A stretch of DNA of 64,000 nucleotides, taken from Fremontodendron californicum. Its lineage: Eukaryota; Streptophyta; Magnoliopsida; Malvales; Malvaceae. The translations under genes were made by a program, and so were the position numbers. Under the pieces are notes generated by a model. The model worked only from the letters and a program-made list of their open reading frames with translations. It did no database searches and was not told the DNA's origin. This document shows, in pieces, positions 20,265 to 31,850 of this stretch (its first letter is position 1; every line of letters begins with the position of its first letter). The DNA lies in NCBI GenBank assembly GCA_030761205.1, contig JAULJL010000010.1, positions 10,449,241-10,513,240 on the forward strand. The letters are read 5' to 3'.

Positions 20265-23210
20265 TTTATACGTGAAAAAAATAACACGAATACGATACGA
20301 ATACATGAATATATAAAAATATACATAAAATTAATTATTAACATTTAAAAATTTATATAATACTTTATATAAATTATTAACGTGTAAAAATTTATATAAA
20401 TTTATAATATTTTGAAAACACAAAAAATAACACGAACACGCAATTTTTTTCATAAATTGAATCACTATGGCAAATTAAGCAAAATATGTCATGAATTGAG
20501 ATATGACACGAACATACAAAATTTTCTCTAAATTGAATCACAATGGAAAACTATGTAAAATATGAGATGAATTGAGATACGACACGAACACAACATAAAA
20601 AAAATAATTAAAAACAACACGAAAAATAACATGAACACGACACGAATACATGAAAGTGTAAAAATATACATAAAACGAATTATTAACATGTAAAAATTTA
20701 TATAAATTTATAATACTTTGAAAATACAAAAAATAAATAAAGAACACGAACACATTACGAATACACAAATTTTTCTCTAAATCGAATCACTATGACAAAT
20801 TATGCAAAATATGTCATGAATTGAGACATGACACTAACATACAAATTTTTCTCTAAATTGAATCATAATAAAAAAAACTATGTAAAATATAGATTAATTG
20901 ACATACGACACGAAGAAAAAAAAGTTTGTTTATGACATATTTTTTTATTTATCTTCATCACATTTTTTAATTTTTTAATATTTAATAAAATAACTTAAAT
21001 TTAAAAAATAAAAAATAAAAACTAAAACTAAAACTTAAATTTAAATTTAATTTCAATTTTAATTTTAATTTTAAAAAATAGAAAGGGACAAAGTGGAGTG
21101 ACGGGTAGTACTCCACCTTATCCCTCTTTTAGTTTTGATAAAAAATAAGTAAGAAAATAAGTGGAAAGTGCCATTGATGTGTAATTTTTTCCATGGAGAA
21201 AAACTTTTTATATTTATTGTAAGGTTTTTTATATTTTAATATTTTAAATAAATAAATTTAAAGTTAAAATGGAATCATAATGATAAATTATGTAAAATAT
21301 GGAATGAATTGAGGTACGACATAGACACAACATGAGAAAATAATTAAAACACGACACAAAAAATAACATGAAAACGAAACAAATACACGAACGTATTAAA
21401 ATTTATATAAAACAAATTATTAACGTTTAAAATTTTATATAAATTTATAATAAAAAATAACACAAACACGTTATAAATATAATTTTTCTCTAAATTGAAC
21501 CACTATGATAAATAATGCAAAATATGTCATAAATTGAGATACGACATAAACACATAAATTTTTCTCTAAATTGAATCACAGTGGAAAATTATGCAAAATA
21601 TGAAATGAATTAAGACACGACACGAACACAACATAGAAAAAATAATTAAAACGCAAAACAAAAAATAACATGAACACTACACGAATATACGAATATGTCA
21701 AAATATACATAAAGTAAATTATTAACATATAAAAATTTATATAAATTTATAATACTTTAAACACACGAAAGAATAACACAAACACAAAATGCAAAATATG
21801 TCATGAATTAAGACACGATACGAACATACAATTTTTTTTAAAATTGAATCATAATGAGAAACTATGCAAAATATGAAATAAATTGAGACACGACACAATC
21901 ATATCATAGGAAAAATAATTAAAACACAATACGAAAAATAACATGAACACGACACAAATACACGAACGTATTAAAATATACCCTAAAACAAATTATTAAC
22001 ATGTAAATATATATAAATTTATAATACTTTAAACACGAAAAAAATAAAACAAACACGAATACACAATTTTTTTTTTCTTTCTTTCTTTCTTCCTTTGCTT
22101 ACCTGAACAATGGTTTTGGTTAAAGGAAAAAAACAAGTCACTGTAGCTAGTGCTACGTGGACACAATTCCCATCTTCAAAAGTTTTTTATATTTATTGTA
22201 TTGACTAGAATGATACCAGCTCGATATCTTGAAAATCAAATGTTAAATATACGATAATAACATTCTTAAAAACGAAAATTAACAATTAAATAAAAAAATA
22301 AATTAATACTTTATAAAATAACAAAAGAGAACTATTATAACAATTTAAAGTTCTAAACAATTTATAAAGTCAACTTAAAAGATAAATTTAAGTGAAACAA
22401 ATTTTTTCCTAAATTTAATCACAATGACAAACTATATAAAATATAAAATGAATTGAGACACGACACGAACATAACATAGGAAAAATAATTAAAACACAAT
22501 ACGAAAAATAACATAAACTTGATAAGAATATACGAACATATAAAATATACATAAAATAAATTATTAGCGTGTAAAAATTTATATAAATTTATAGTACTTT
22601 ATATAAATTATTAATGTGTAAAATTTATATAAATTTATAATACTTTGAAAACACAAAAAAAAAAAAAAAAACACGAACATGTCAGGAACACAATTATTTT
22701 TATAAAATTGAACCACTATGACAAATCATGCAAGTCATGAATTGAGATACGACACGAACTCTCAAATTTTTCTCTAAATTGAATAACAATGATAAATTAT
22801 GTAAAATATTAGATGAATTGAAACACGACACGAACATAACATATAAAAAATAATTAAAACACAACACGAAAAATAACATGAACACAAACACAAAAATAAA
22901 AAAATAATTAAAACACAACACGAAAAATAACATGAACACGACACGAATATATGAACGTGTAAAAATATACATAAAACGAATTATTAACGTGTAAAAAATT
23001 ATATAAATTTATAATACTTTGAAAAACAAAAAAAATAAAACGAACACGTTACGAACGCAACATAGAAAAAATAATTAAAACACAGTACGAAAAATAACAC
23101 GATACCGATACATGAACGTTTAAAAATATATATAAAGTAAATTATTAACGTGTATAAATTTATATAAATTTATATAAAAAAAAATAACACGAATACACAA
23201 ATTTTTCTCA
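20265..23210. repeat. Diverged tandem array of an about 300-370-bp unit
   Basis: The phrase ACACGACACGAACACAACAT and its variants recur near 20577, 21314, 21610, 21885, 22455, 22818 and 23045. Each is followed by AAAATAATTAAAACAC, by AAAAATAACATGAACACGAC, and by a T/A-rich half containing AATTATTAACGTGTAAAAAT. Units differ by many substitutions and indels. No open frame spans a unit. The array is interrupted around 22125-22400. Confidence 0.75.
22205..22400 (-). mobile_element. Possible second Helitron 3' end
   Basis: On minus, AAGATATCGAGCTGGTATCA then TTCTAG precedes T (22204), resembling the 3' terminus at 15241 (GATGC/GATAT..., GTAT..., CTAG-T). It lies where the tandem array is broken. 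No 5' end and no protein were seen. Confidence 0.3.
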
Positions 23211-23259
23211 CTTTTTTTTCTCTTTCCTTTCTACCATCTTTATTTTCCTTTTCTTTTTT

Positions 23260-24096
23260 TTTTTTCTATACCCTAACGACCCAAAAGAAAAGCGCCAAAA
23301 AATAAAAAAGAGGGCGACCTGGCCATCCTCCCCTTGCAGCAAAAATAAGATTTGTTGTATGGATTTTTTTCATTTCAAGAACAAAAAATGGTTTCTCTCT
23401 TTTCAGGTGTCTATTTAGCTAAACTGTATTTCCAAGTCATTTAAGTACTTTATAATTTGATATCCTTTCATAAATAATCTCTTCTGTAAGTTTTAAGTTA
23501 AATTTACAGATTCAAGAAGATCTGTGTGTGTTGACAAACATTGCTTAGCTTATATCATAATGCTAGAGAAAAGATAAACGACATATGTATGACTAGAATT
23601 TTTTGGCAATGCAAGAATCAAGGTCAAAATGTCTGTCTGTTAATCTTTCATTCCTGTAAATTGTAAGGCATACTTGTAGTTTCTTAGTTAAAGCAACCTC
23701 TCCCAACACCTTTGCTTGAGTGATACAGCTTCCTGTCAGGTCTAAGTTCAGTTGGTAATTGGTATTGAGTCAAGTTATAGCAGGTTACAGCTGTGGTACT
23801 GAGTTTTCCTTGCTTTAATTTTCTAGTATTTTTTTTTTTTTTTCATGATTTCATGGTTTTGTTATTAACCTCTTTGAGAATGAGATTATTTGTTATTGAA
23901 GTAGATATTAGTTTTGGTCTTATGTTCTTGCTCTATTTTGCTTTGCTGCAAAATTTTGATGAATTATATGCATTTTGTGACTACTGAGAATATTAATAAT
24001 GGCAGATGGAAAGTTACTATAGTGTCTATTGGATTACTAACTTAAAAACTAGTTGGATTAAAATATAATTGACCTCTCATTAAAATTTAACCAATG
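23260..24096. other. Intergenic
   Basis: T-rich sequence. A frame at 23793-23987 encodes only a hydrophobic low-complexity peptide. No gene, RNA or element end recognised. Confidence 0.4.
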
Positions 24097-24104
24097 GTGG
24101 TCAA

Positions 24105-24479
24105 CAGTGGCGGAGCCACGTATAGCTGAGAGTGGGCCCTCAAATTTTTTTTTTAGTTATAAATGTAGTATTAATGTAGTGCCCATTCTCCTTGTCAAAT
24201 TGAGACCCCCCTCAACTTAAATTGTGATCCTCAATATGTTTATTTTATTTTCCATACAAAGGTGTTCTTAGTGTGTGATCCTAAATTGAGACCCCCCTCA
24301 ACTTAAATTGCTATATGAGTTATAGATGTAATGCCCACTCTTTTTACCAAATTGTGATCCTACTCAATTAAAAATTTACTTTGAACTGAAAAAAAAAATA
24401 TTTATACTTTTTTTTCATGGATCCCACTATTTTTCATGGGATGCCCCCCGCTGATCCTGGGGTCCTGGCTCCGCCACTG
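24105..24479. mobile_element. hAT-type MITE (375 bp)
   Basis: The inverted ends CAGTGGCGGAGCCA and TGGCTCCGCCACTG are flanked by the 8-bp duplication GTGGTCAA (24097-24104) / GTGATCAA (24480-24487), one mismatch. The internal phrase ACCCCCCTCAACTTAAATTG occurs twice (24206 and 24293). Non-coding. Confidence 0.85.
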
Positions 24480-24487
24480 GTGATCAA

Positions 24488-25335
24488 AGTATATCTCATT
24501 ACCAACTTTTATTAGTGTTTTAGCTATTCAAAGATGAATACAATCTGAACCAGGATTTAACTCAATTGATTTATCTACTCACTCTTAAAAGGTGTTATTC
24601 AATAAATATAGGGTTCGAATTCTAATATTTGTAATTCTTTCTCTTATTTCTAAATTGCGGCCGGTGTGAATGAACATGAACTGAAATTTCTAACCTAATT
24701 ATGGTAGGCCAGGTTACAGTACTGGTTGTTCCTACTAGACTAACCTATAGAAAAGAGGGATAAACTAATTCAGCTAAATAAGTACTCCTTGTGTCCCAAA
24801 ACTATGTCTATTTCCTTTTCTAACATCTAATTATCTTTATTTTTATATTCGAAATTTATTTTTCATAATTTTTTAATTTACTTTCTGGCATTAAAAACAT
24901 GAAACTATGAAAAAATTAAAATTTTAACATAAAACACACTAAAATAAAATAACTCTAAGAAAGCCAAATAGGATAAGATATGCAAAATGAAATGGAGTAA
25001 TATCTTTTGCACACCTTGAATAGTCAAATAGGATAAGACTGAATACATACAATATCTTGCAGAATCAAAATTCAAGAAGAGTTATACTTTGTGGGTTGAA
25101 AAATAAATAAATAAATAAATAGACAATACTAGAACAAGCCTCATAAACAAGAGAAGAGCAGGGACAGGGGACATGTTAGTAGAACAATTTGTACGTAGGT
25201 TAACACATTTATTTCCTTATATTAATCGGTTATTAACATTTCGTTTTTCTCCCTTTGGCTGCTATCTTATGTAATTCCAAAATCATGTGAACCATCTTGT
25301 TAACATACACGTGAGAGAGAGAGAGAGAGGATTCT
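24488..25335. other. Intergenic, 3' flank of ABCG5
   Basis: Contains an (AAAT)n run (25102-25122) and an (AG)n run (25312-25328) just beyond the ABCG5 stop. The transcript end of ABCG5 should lie here. No other feature seen. Confidence 0.5.
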
Positions 25336-27264
25336 TCAAGAAAGTGCTGCCCTGAGACTCCTCTGCGAGCATCTACATCTAAGAATGACATAAGAAACGA
25401 ACCTGTAAACCAAGATGAAACACACCATTATCAACACATTCCTCCACCTGCTTTCTTCCCCATACCCTTCTTCTCTAAGTACTGCCTCTCCGGTCACCAA
25501 GCAGCTTCCAAACATGTATTCCAGGCACTTCCCTGAATTTGAGAACTCATTTATCAGAAACCCTTCAAATGGATACTTAAACAGAGATATGTAATGCATA
25601 AAAATCCAATAATTTGGAATCCCATTTTTCGATATGAAGTATCCTGAGAACAGAAAGAACGATCCCATCACGCCGGATATCACTGAATTTCCAACAATGA
25701 AATTAGGTACAAGAGCACTGATACACACCACAACTGAATTTGCAGTGTAGAGAATCAACCAAATCAACAGCAGGAAGTGCATGAATGCCATGAAATTTGG
25801 GTTTAGTCCCACGAGCCAGTATAATGGAATTGAGAATAAAATGGCTAGGATGAGTAGGAAGGGTAGATAAACAAGCCCGTTAGCGATGGCGTATGATGAA
25901 ACTCTGTAGCTTCCACATGAGGTTTCCTTCATTAGAATCTCCCTTTCTTGCAAAAAGATTGGCAGTGCTTCTGTGGTGCAAGACAGCAAGAATGTCAATA
26001 TAAATGCAAACAGACCTACTTTTTCCTCTGCTCCAGTAAGATCATCTTTGGCATTATGAAAGATGGAGCCTAAAACAAGCCCAGAAATCAGCATTTGAAT
26101 TGTCCTGCATGCAAAGAGCTCCTTGGTTCTGAATATGTTTTTGGAGAACCTATGGGTGAGAATCATGGTCTCCTGCAATCTTGAATTGGCGAAATCTCTA
26201 GGGAAATCAATCCCAATTTTGACTGTTTCTTCGTCAACAACCTTGGATTGCTGAAATAGCTGTTGAAGGGTAAACTTACCACTTCTGCTCTCACCTTCTT
26301 CGCCTTTCCTTTGTTGTAATGGAGCAGAAAAAACCCGTTCTTGCACTTGTTGCTGTCCCTTTCGCTGTTGTTGAATAGCTTCAATAGACTCAATAGCAAA
26401 TTCAACAATATTGACATGAAGAGGAAGCTGCAATCCGATTTCCCTCAAATTTGCACCAAGCTGATCCACCGTGCCTTGATGCAAAACTGAGCCATTAGCC
26501 AGTAAAAGTATCGAACTGAATAACTTCACAATGCGAAAGCAAGGCTGGTGAATGCTTAGAATTATTGTTCTTCCCCTGGTTTCAGCCATGACCTTGAGCA
26601 TGTCAATAATTTGTAGTGCAGATGTGCTATCAAGACCCGAAGTTGGTTCATCAAGAATTAACACTTTGGGATCATGAATCACATCTACACCAATAGAAAC
26701 ACGGCGTCTTTCTCCACCAGATATCCCACGGACCCTATCATCACCAACTTGAGTCGTGGCTACGTGTCCCAGTCCAAGTTCCTTGATCAAGGACTTGACC
26801 CTAAAGCTCAGTTGAGCTTGAGGAAGCCTTAAGCGTAACTTCGCACTAAACATGAGGGTTTCTTCAACTGTAAGGAGGGGAAACAGAGTGTCATTTTGGG
26901 TGACATAGCCAGAGATTTTCCTGAAATGAGCTTTATCAATGGGGCTTTGGTTGACGAAAATGGAACCACTTTGTGGGGTGATTTGCCCAGCTAGGATCTC
27001 AAGTAGGGAAGATTTTCCTGCTCCACTTGGACCAACAATGGCGAGGATTTCCCATGGTTTTGCTTTGCAGTTTACATCCTTTAGGACATACCGGATTCCG
27101 GGGCATGCTTCTTCAAACTTCGATGATGGCTGTTGTTGTAGTTCTTGATCAACTACTTCTTGCTGCTGCTTTTTGTTGAAGATTTTAAAAGGGTTTTCTC
27201 TCTTTTGTCTATAGATCTTGTAGTTGATACCAACTGCTTCAATCTCACAGCCTTGTTTCTTCAT
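25336..27264 (-). CDS. ABCG5: ABC transporter G family member 5 (half-size, WBC type)
   Basis: This is a full-length, intronless 642-residue protein with ABCG order: nucleotide-binding domain first, then membrane domain. Walker A GPSGAGKS (78-85), Q-loop Gln123, signature ISGGERRR (181-188), Walker B KVLILDEP (200-207), D-loop GLDS (210-213) and H-loop His239 are all intact. A variable Gln-rich linker (about 295-330) precedes FTLQQLFQQ and six predicted membrane spans between about 385 and 630, ending CRCSQRSLRAALS. The N-terminus (KKQGCEIEA) and the membrane domain closely match Arabidopsis ABCG5, a plasma-membrane half-transporter implicated in cuticle formation; it must dimerise to work. 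The start at 27264 is preceded on the sense strand by a GA-rich, A-run leader. It is the only evidently functional host gene in the window, isolated among repeats. Confidence 0.95.
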   Translation of the reverse strand: MKKQGCEIEAVGINYKIYRQKRENPFKIFNKKQQQEVVDQELQQQPSSKFEEACPGIRYVLKDVNCKAKPWEILAIVGPSGAGKSSLLEILAGQITPQSGSIFVNQSPIDKAHFRKISGYVTQNDTLFPLLTVEETLMFSAKLRLRLPQAQLSFRVKSLIKELGLGHVATTQVGDDRVRGISGGERRRVSIGVDVIHDPKVLILDEPTSGLDSTSALQIIDMLKVMAETRGRTIILSIHQPCFRIVKLFSSILLLANGSVLHQGTVDQLGANLREIGLQLPLHVNIVEFAIESIEAIQQQRKGQQQVQERVFSAPLQQRKGEEGESRSGKFTLQQLFQQSKVVDEETVKIGIDFPRDFANSRLQETMILTHRFSKNIFRTKELFACRTIQMLISGLVLGSIFHNAKDDLTGAEEKVGLFAFILTFLLSCTTEALPIFLQEREILMKETSCGSYRVSSYAIANGLVYLPFLLILAILFSIPLYWLVGLNPNFMAFMHFLLLIWLILYTANSVVVCISALVPNFIVGNSVISGVMGSFFLFSGYFISKNGIPNYWIFMHYISLFKYPFEGFLINEFSNSGKCLEYMFGSCLVTGEAVLREEGYGEESRWRNVLIMVCFILVYRFVSYVILRCRCSQRSLRAALS

Positions 27265-28050
27265 TGAAGAAAGCTCTTTGATTCTTTTTTTTTTTTTTTT
27301 TTGGCCCTCTCTCTTTTTAGTTTACTACCACAGCTTCTCTACCTCAACTTGTACTGAAAATAAGTACTAGAAAATCCTCTCTTTTTTTAATCCAAAAGGG
27401 TTTGGGATCAATTTAATTAACAACAGTCTTACCACTGGAGCAAAGTCCATGTGGCGTAGCAAATGGTTTAACATAAACATGATGCAATGAAGTTTTTTTT
27501 TTTAGTATTTGAGATTATTAGAGTTTATCTTAATTATCGAAATTAAAAGTTTAACACTCCATCAATAAATTGCATGATTGTTGGCGTATCTACCCATCAA
27601 TTCTATAGGAGGTGTAGGACCCTGGGAAATTGGACAAAATTGAAAACAATGGTCCTCAAGAATTCTCTAACTTGTGGCTCAAATTAAATTAAACAACAGC
27701 GGTTCAAAACCAAAGTAACCCCCTCCAATTTTATATGCCTCAAATTCTTCGGTTAAATTATCAAATCATATCATCTTTGCTTACCCAATGCTAACTAAAG
27801 TCAATGAGCAGTGCTTTATTAGGTGATGAGAAGATCAAAATGTTAGCAAAATTTCAACATTAAAATTATAAAAAAAAAAAAAAAAGAATGGACACCTGAA
27901 CAGTTGTAACATAAATCAATTGTCAATTTGCCTCTCACACTTCATTTTAAGCCAAAGAAATTCCAATGTGTTATTACATTTAGAAGGTTTGTTTTTTTAT
28001 TTTTGACAAAAAAATAAAAACTGAATATCCAAAAGATCAATTATATATTT
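27265..28050. other. 5' flank of ABCG5
   Basis: The sense strand (minus) carries an 18-20-bp A-run (27283-27302) and GA-rich leader sequence immediately upstream of the ATG. I could not identify a convincing TATA box. The rest is intergenic. Confidence 0.4.
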
Positions 28051-28061
28051 TTTGATACAAA

Positions 28062-28125
28062 AATGGTCTATCCACGTATGCAGAAAAAATTGATGCAAAG
28101 ATGGCCTATCCACGTATGCAGAAAA
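28062..28125. repeat. Two-copy short direct repeat
   Basis: ATGGTCTATCCACGTATGCA (from 28062) and ATGGCCTATCCACGTATGCA (from 28100) are tandem copies about 38 bp apart, each followed by an A-run. Confidence 0.75.
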
Positions 28126-29750
28126 AAAAAAAAAATTTGCATGCGTTGCCACGTGTTCATTCAGTTTCTGTTTTTGGTTTCTCTTCTTCATCCACGTCTG
28201 CACTGGCATGTGGTCCATTATTCAGAGGCTTCCTCTTCTTCTTCACTATTCTTACCCATTTCTTTCTCAGTCAATTTTTTACATTTGAAATCTTCTATTC
28301 GTGATTTGGTTTCTGAAATGAAGATTAACCACTTGCTTTGCTCCATGATTTACTCCGTAAATCAAGATTGGTGTCTATGGTTCTGCTGTGTTGGCCCCCC
28401 CTTCTTGATTTCTTCCATTGTTTCTTCTTCCTCCTGTTCGTTGTCATTTTTTTGTCAGGCTGCCCATGCTTATTTGTTTAACTGTCTACCTGCTTTGGCA
28501 TTTTTGAAGATATATCCTCTTAGTTCTCCCACCTTCCTGCAACTGCTTTCCCTGTTACATGCTCTTCCTTAGCCTTCTGTTTTTTAGGCGGATGATATGC
28601 TTTGGTCAACTGTCACTACTATTTTATATGTCAGAGTTAGGATTTTACCCATTCTCCTGCCTACAGCCTAGACTCTTCTCCCTTAAAATTGTTTTTTTTT
28701 CCTCTTAGAAACTGTCGTTACACCATTTCTCTTGCAAGTTCGTTCTCAGCTTTTTCTTCCTTTTTTCTTGAATCTTTTGTTCATTTTTCCCTTCTTTCTT
28801 GGTGGATCGTAGGAATAATAGGTTGTTGTAAATTCCTATTACCTTTTTTGTTTTCGTTTTATCTTTATGCTTTGCTGTTCACTATTCTGATTTCTTCAAT
28901 TGTTTCTTTCCTGCCATTGCATTGTTTGAAAAAACAATGTCAATAAATTTAGTTTCCTTTTTTTTTGTTGTTTTTTGGCAATTTTTTTAAATATAATTTT
29001 GAAAGAAACCCATGGTGCTAATTGCTATTCTTTAAAATGGTTTATTTGAAGGTTCCTTAATCTCCAAGCTGCTTCATTGTTGTTGCCGATCATTGTATCA
29101 AGCTGCTTAAGTTGGTTCCTCTGCGGTTGATTTCTCTTATCTGGTGTAGTAATTCTGCTTTGGTTTAGTTTTTTTTGGACACACCTTATAACTGCTTTTT
29201 GTTGTGTTTTGTCTGGGGTATTCTTCATTCCTATCTGTATGTTGGATTTTACGACTGCTGTGGTGAATGTCCATTGAGTTTTGTAGTGTCTGAATAGTTG
29301 TTAACTTGTTCGTTTCGTTATTGCTTGAGTTATGTTGAACTTTGTTCATTTGCATTGTTAAAAATAGTTATTTTCATGTATTTTGTTTGGTCACTTGGTT
29401 TTCCTTTTCTCCTTTAAAGGATTTTGCTTATGTCTGCAAAGGAAACTCCTCATGGTGACCAATGTTTTTAATGATTTTTTTAAGCTTTCTTCCTTATTCA
29501 AGTTGCTTTGCTAATTGTACTTCAAATTGCATCAAGATACTTAGTTCGATCCCTCTGTTGTTGGTTCCCTTCATGTGGTGTTGTATTTTTGCTTTCTTTT
29601 AGTTTTTTCTTTTAGATCTTTTTTAACATTTTTTTTTAATGTTTAGTTTGTGACTGATCTGGTCAGCATTGATAGCTTTTTGTATTGTCTATGAGTGGTT
29701 TGTACATTGATTTGGTTATGCTTTCAACTGTTAATGTTCAGTGATCTTCT
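28126..29750. other. T-rich non-coding stretch
   Basis: Strongly pyrimidine-rich on plus with many TTTCTT runs. The open frames here are low-complexity hydrophobic peptides. It could be leader and introns of the broken frame that starts at 29754, but no splice structure could be assigned. Confidence 0.35.
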
Positions 29751-29753
29751 TAG

Positions 29754-30260
29754 TTGAGTTCCAATATGGATTCGTCTGATTTAGCTAGGTTTAATAGGGT
29801 GAGGAGGGTAGAACATACTAGGAGTAGAAGAGTTAGAAATAGGCAATCTGTTAATTCTTTGTGTTCTACAGCCAGTGTTAACAATCATTCTCCGCCCATA
29901 GTTAAACCTATTGAATCACCTATGCTTGCACATGATATGTCCATTGAAAGAATTCAGCCTCATTGTCATACGAATGTACAAGCTAATTTGCAGGTTGGTC
30001 TGGTAGTTAGTGGTGCTGTTGTTTCTAATGAGGGTTAAGTGATTGCTAACTGTGCTAATACCATGCAAGTTGAGTGCAATTATGGGTCAAGTTTACTTGC
30101 TGATGATCATCGTTTAACTGCTACTATCCTCGAATCTGATGAGCAAACTGTTAGGACTATGCTTGCATTATCTGATACTATGCTTGGATTATGTCTTGAC
30201 TCTGGGTCACAACATCAGGATTCTTCAAATGATGCTTTTGCTACCAACCACCCCATATAG
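29754..30260 (+). pseudogene. Unrecognised protein fragment with one in-frame stop
   Basis: Two plus-strand frames in the same register are separated by a single TAA at 30036. The first (94 codons) starts MSSNMDSSDLARFNRV and contains an Arg-rich stretch, RRVEHTRSRRVRNR; the second (30039-30260) is acidic and ends SSNDAFATNHPI. Composition looks like true protein-coding sequence rather than chance. I do not recognise the family. An Arg-rich N-terminus of this sort occurs in some Helitron proteins, but that is only a guess. Confidence 0.4.
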
Positions 30261-30419
30261 TTATAGATAGCACTACTGAAGAGGTCAAAGTAGATAATCC
30301 TCAATTTGATTACAAAATGATTGTGTCAGCTGTGAATGCACCGTTCTTATTGGTAATGAATCGTTTATGACTTCTGTTTTTCTAGCTATGCTAAATCCAT
30401 TCGATTTTTTCTTTACCTA

Positions 30420-30680
30420 TTGTATTTGCTACTCCAGCATGTGCCAAGGGATTTTGCCCATCATCACCTGCCTCCTCATCCGACAACATTGCTGCTTTCG
30501 GTTCCTAACCAGCAAAAAAATTGGCCAATTAAATATATATGCAACAAGCACAACAAAGCATTTTCAGGTGGTTGGACACAATTTGTTCGAGACAATCACC
30601 TCAAAATCAAAGATTATTGCATCTTTGAAAAATTGGTGACAAGCAATTACATGTGCATATCGTTAGATAGTACTCTTAAC
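30420..30680 (+). pseudogene. B3 DNA-binding domain fragment (REM-like)
   Basis: The frame includes NWPIKYICN, then AFSGGWTQFVRDNHLKIKDY and CIFEKL, the second half of a plant B3 domain (W-P-V, GW-x2-FV-x-DN-x-L, D-x-C-x-FEL). The upstream half of the domain is not recognisable (HHHLPPHPTTLLLSVPN), and the frame closes soon after. Normal B3/REM proteins bind DNA in the nucleus. It is not the same sequence as the B3 fragment at 15645-15941. Confidence 0.65.
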
Positions 30681-30689
30681 TGAATGTGT

Positions 30690-31639
30690 TACTCCTTTTT
30701 GAGAGCCTCTCCTTTTTTGTCGGTCCATTACATCCAAGAAACTTTTTGTTATCCCTTTTACTGTATGCCCTTTTGCATGCATTGGTTATTGATGTACATG
30801 GAATACAAGATTCTTAACATTTGGGCACATGCTGCATATAATTATCTATCAACTGTTTCTTTTTTTAAAGTTATAGCCTTTCTTACAAATTATATGCAAA
30901 CCAAGAACAAGCTTAACTGTATAGGCTTGCTTATTAGAATTTATTATTCCAACTATCTTATTTAACAGATGTTAACATTACTATTACAAAGATTCACCTG
31001 CAGCGTAGCATGGATCCTTTACCTAGTTCAATTAGATTTTGAAAGAATCTATTTGCATGCATTGAGTAGTTAGAATAAAGCATGACACCTACTTTCTCTT
31101 ATGTGTTTAGATGCATGCGTGGTGTGGTTGGATTAGATTCGAGTATGATTATCTAATTTTTTGTGTGATAAATTACATTATTACAAAGATAAATCTGATA
31201 CTTCGTATATGTTTATCATATTTTATATTATTTTTTTATGTTAATTGTGTAAATATGAATATAACATAAATTATTAAACGTCTCGTGTTAATTGTATTTA
31301 AACATGTTGTATCATATCGTTTCGTGTTTATTACATTATTTTCTTGTTTATTAAACGTTTAACATTCATATCATATTTTCATATTATGTCCAAAATTATC
31401 ATATTTATCTTTAGCATTAAAATAACTAGTTTTGTAATAAGTTTCCTTAATTGACATATTAATAAATGATTTTTAATACATTACATTAAAATATTATTTT
31501 TAATAATAATATTAACTAAAGCCTTAAACACAGTCGTTAACAACACTTAATAAGTTTGAATTTTTAAGTGAAATTAAATGTATGCAATTAAAAACTCATT
31601 TTTATCATGGAAAAGAAAATATAATAGTTGCAATGATTT
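30690..31639. other. Intergenic
   Basis: AT-rich. Around 31270-31400 it has TCTCGTGTTAATTG and TTTCGTGTTTATTAC phrases resembling the reverse complement of the 20-23 kb array units, so it may be a stray copy. No gene seen. Confidence 0.35.
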
Positions 31640-31651
31640 GAAAAGGGGGCA

Positions 31652-31838
31652 CCAACATTTGGTTGGAAGGAGTGGCTAGTGGTTTTTTCCCCTTGGATGA
31701 GAACCAAGGTTCGAATCCAGGGAGTCGCCAATGTTGGGAGGGCTTTGCTATACCAACACTCCCGACCCGACAGGGATTAATCTTCCATCAACCATAAAAT
31801 GGGGGTGGGGGATACCCTAGGTTTAATACACCAAAAAA
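31652..31838 (+). mobile_element. tRNA-derived SINE (187 bp)
   Basis: Flanked by a perfect 12-bp duplication GAAAAGGGGGCA (31640-31651 and 31839-31850). It contains a pol III A-box-like TGGCTAGTGG (31673-31682) and a B box, GGTTCGAATCC (about 31710-31720). The tail ends CACCAAAAAA. Confidence 0.8.
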
Positions 31839-31850
31839 GAAAAGGGGGCA

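Noticed and set aside
22700..22972. Membrane-protein-like 90-codon frame in the tandem array
   Set aside because: Arises from AT-rich array units read backwards; not conserved between units.
20265..23210. CRISPR-like or other prokaryotic repeat array
   Set aside because: Units are long, diverged and without uniform spacers, and the context is a plant nuclear genome.
28063..28572. 169-codon plus-strand frame with hydrophobic stretches
   Set aside because: Poly-pyrimidine-driven low-complexity peptide with no conserved motif.
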